26,696 bases of DNA from positions 1 to 26,696 of IMG/VR virus record IMGVR_UViG_3300036985_004439. One strand, 5' to 3'. The position numbers and the translations under genes were made by a program. The notes under the pieces were generated by a model. That model did no database searches, was not told the DNA's origin, and saw only the letters and a list, made by a program, of their open reading frames with translations. The DNA comes from a virus. Each line of letters begins with the position of its first letter. Position 1 is the stretch's first letter. Positions 26,266 to 26,696 of this stretch are shown piece by piece.

Positions 26266-26696
26266 TCATGCCACCAGATGTGGCTTAATGTCACTATCTG
26301 CATCCGGCCGTAGCCCCACGCCCTTGAAGCCCTGCTTGCTCACCCCCTCGAACCGGATGCTGCGCTTCTCAATGCGGCCACGAAATGCTGTGCGCATCTC
26401 GGACACCAGTTTGTTACGCCCGACCCGGTACTGACCGTTGCGAATGCAATACGCCACGTAGGACTGATAGAGGTCTTCCGTGCTCACCTGGGCTTCTGGT
26501 GAGAAGGTCATGCAGAGCTGGGCGAAGTCGTGCAGCGGTGATTGGATGGACTGCATGTCTTCCCGCTCTACAGCCGCGGCAGCCACATCAGTAAACCGGC
26601 CAGTAGCCCGCAGGCGCTGCAAGCCAGCAATAGCCCAGCAGCAAATACCTGGCAGCTCTTGCAGCAGCTTGTCTTTCAGATAGGGGTCCTGGCAGT
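26266..26696 (-). CDS. P4/D5-type DNA primase-helicase, C-terminal part (runs off the right edge)
   Basis: The 3' end of a gene whose start lies beyond the window. The frame is open to 26694 and reads QDPYLKDKLLQELPGICCWA, then IAGLQRLRATGRFT: the 'D..L..KL..ELPGILNWA..GL..L...G.F' segment that follows the helicase core in P4-alpha/D5-type primase-helicases. After it comes a winged-helix domain (FAQLCMTFSPEAQVSTEDLYQSYVAYCIRNGQYRVGRNKLVSEMR, then KRSIRFEGVSKQGF). A TTG at 26622 would give a shorter product but is only an internal codon. The C-terminal domain is paralogous to that of the Rha protein at 10671-11336. It probably initiates phage replication. Confidence 0.82.
   Translation of the reverse strand, partial: CQDPYLKDKLLQELPGICCWAIAGLQRLRATGRFTDVAAAAVEREDMQSIQSPLHDFAQLCMTFSPEAQVSTEDLYQSYVAYCIRNGQYRVGRNKLVSEMRTAFRGRIEKRSIRFEGVSKQGFKGVGLRPDADSDIKPHLVA

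Noticed and set aside
26266-26622. Complete short gene of 118 codons starting at the TTG at 26622
   Set aside because: The frame stays open to the right edge and reads as a primase-helicase segment, so this is the truncated end of a longer gene.

Overview
The window is 26.7 kb of a tailed double-stranded DNA phage (or prophage) genome, most probably a siphovirus of a Gram-negative host. The evidence is a head gene set with terminase, portal, Mu gpF-like head protein, XkdF-type protease, decoration protein and major capsid protein, followed by head-tail connectors, a tail terminator and a Phage_tube-type tail tube protein. Shine-Dalgarno sites, ATGA stop/start overlaps and sigma70-like promoters are bacterial in style. 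No integrase, bacterial chromosomal gene, tRNA or CRISPR array was seen. The host genus cannot be read from the sequence.

Nearly all genes lie on the minus strand, so the morphogenesis order runs right to left: small terminase (25.0-25.7 kb), large terminase (20.6-22.2), portal (16.7-18.0), Mu gpF-like head protein (12.2-13.1), protease, scaffold, decoration and capsid (7.2-10.0), connectors (4.1-5.3), tail terminator (2.7-3.1) and tail tube (0.7-2.2). The order is standard, but the virion genes are repeatedly separated by short operons of small non-structural genes: 22.3-25.0, 18.7-20.5, 13.1-16.6, 11.3-12.1, 2.3-2.6 and 0.1-0.6 kb. These encode a dUTPase, a DEDDh exonuclease, XRE regulators, DUF3310- and DUF7768-type proteins, zinc-ribbon proteins and many unknowns. 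A GIY-YIG homing endonuclease sits between two neck/tail genes. A DNA cytosine methyltransferase plus a small HTH gene sit on the plus strand inside the capsid-connector region.

Two promoter classes appear to follow this interleaving. Seven virion genes or operons carry an extended -10 element (TGN-TATAMT or a close variant) with no good -35, 31-36 nt before the start codon. Six non-structural operons carry a -35 (TTGACA-like), a 17-nt spacer and a -10, placed 45-52 nt before the start; four of these share a dyad over the -10 and a GGCTGC-type leader. The two constant spacings support several start-codon choices and suggest that early and late transcription units are interdigitated on one strand.

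Two long AT-rich non-coding regions (9962-10670 and 25685-26265) contain diverged direct copies of a ~215-bp repeat with TTAGTGATT and CTTATTTAAG iterons. One copy lies downstream of a P4/D5-type primase-helicase gene that runs off the right edge; the other precedes a Rha-type regulator with a highly structured leader. They may be a paired replication origin.

Other points of interest are a truncated, catalytically degenerate terminase ATPase paralogue (22561-23106), a protease/scaffold locus with an out-of-frame overlap and a nested scaffold start, and a probable frameshifted gene at 19913-20274.
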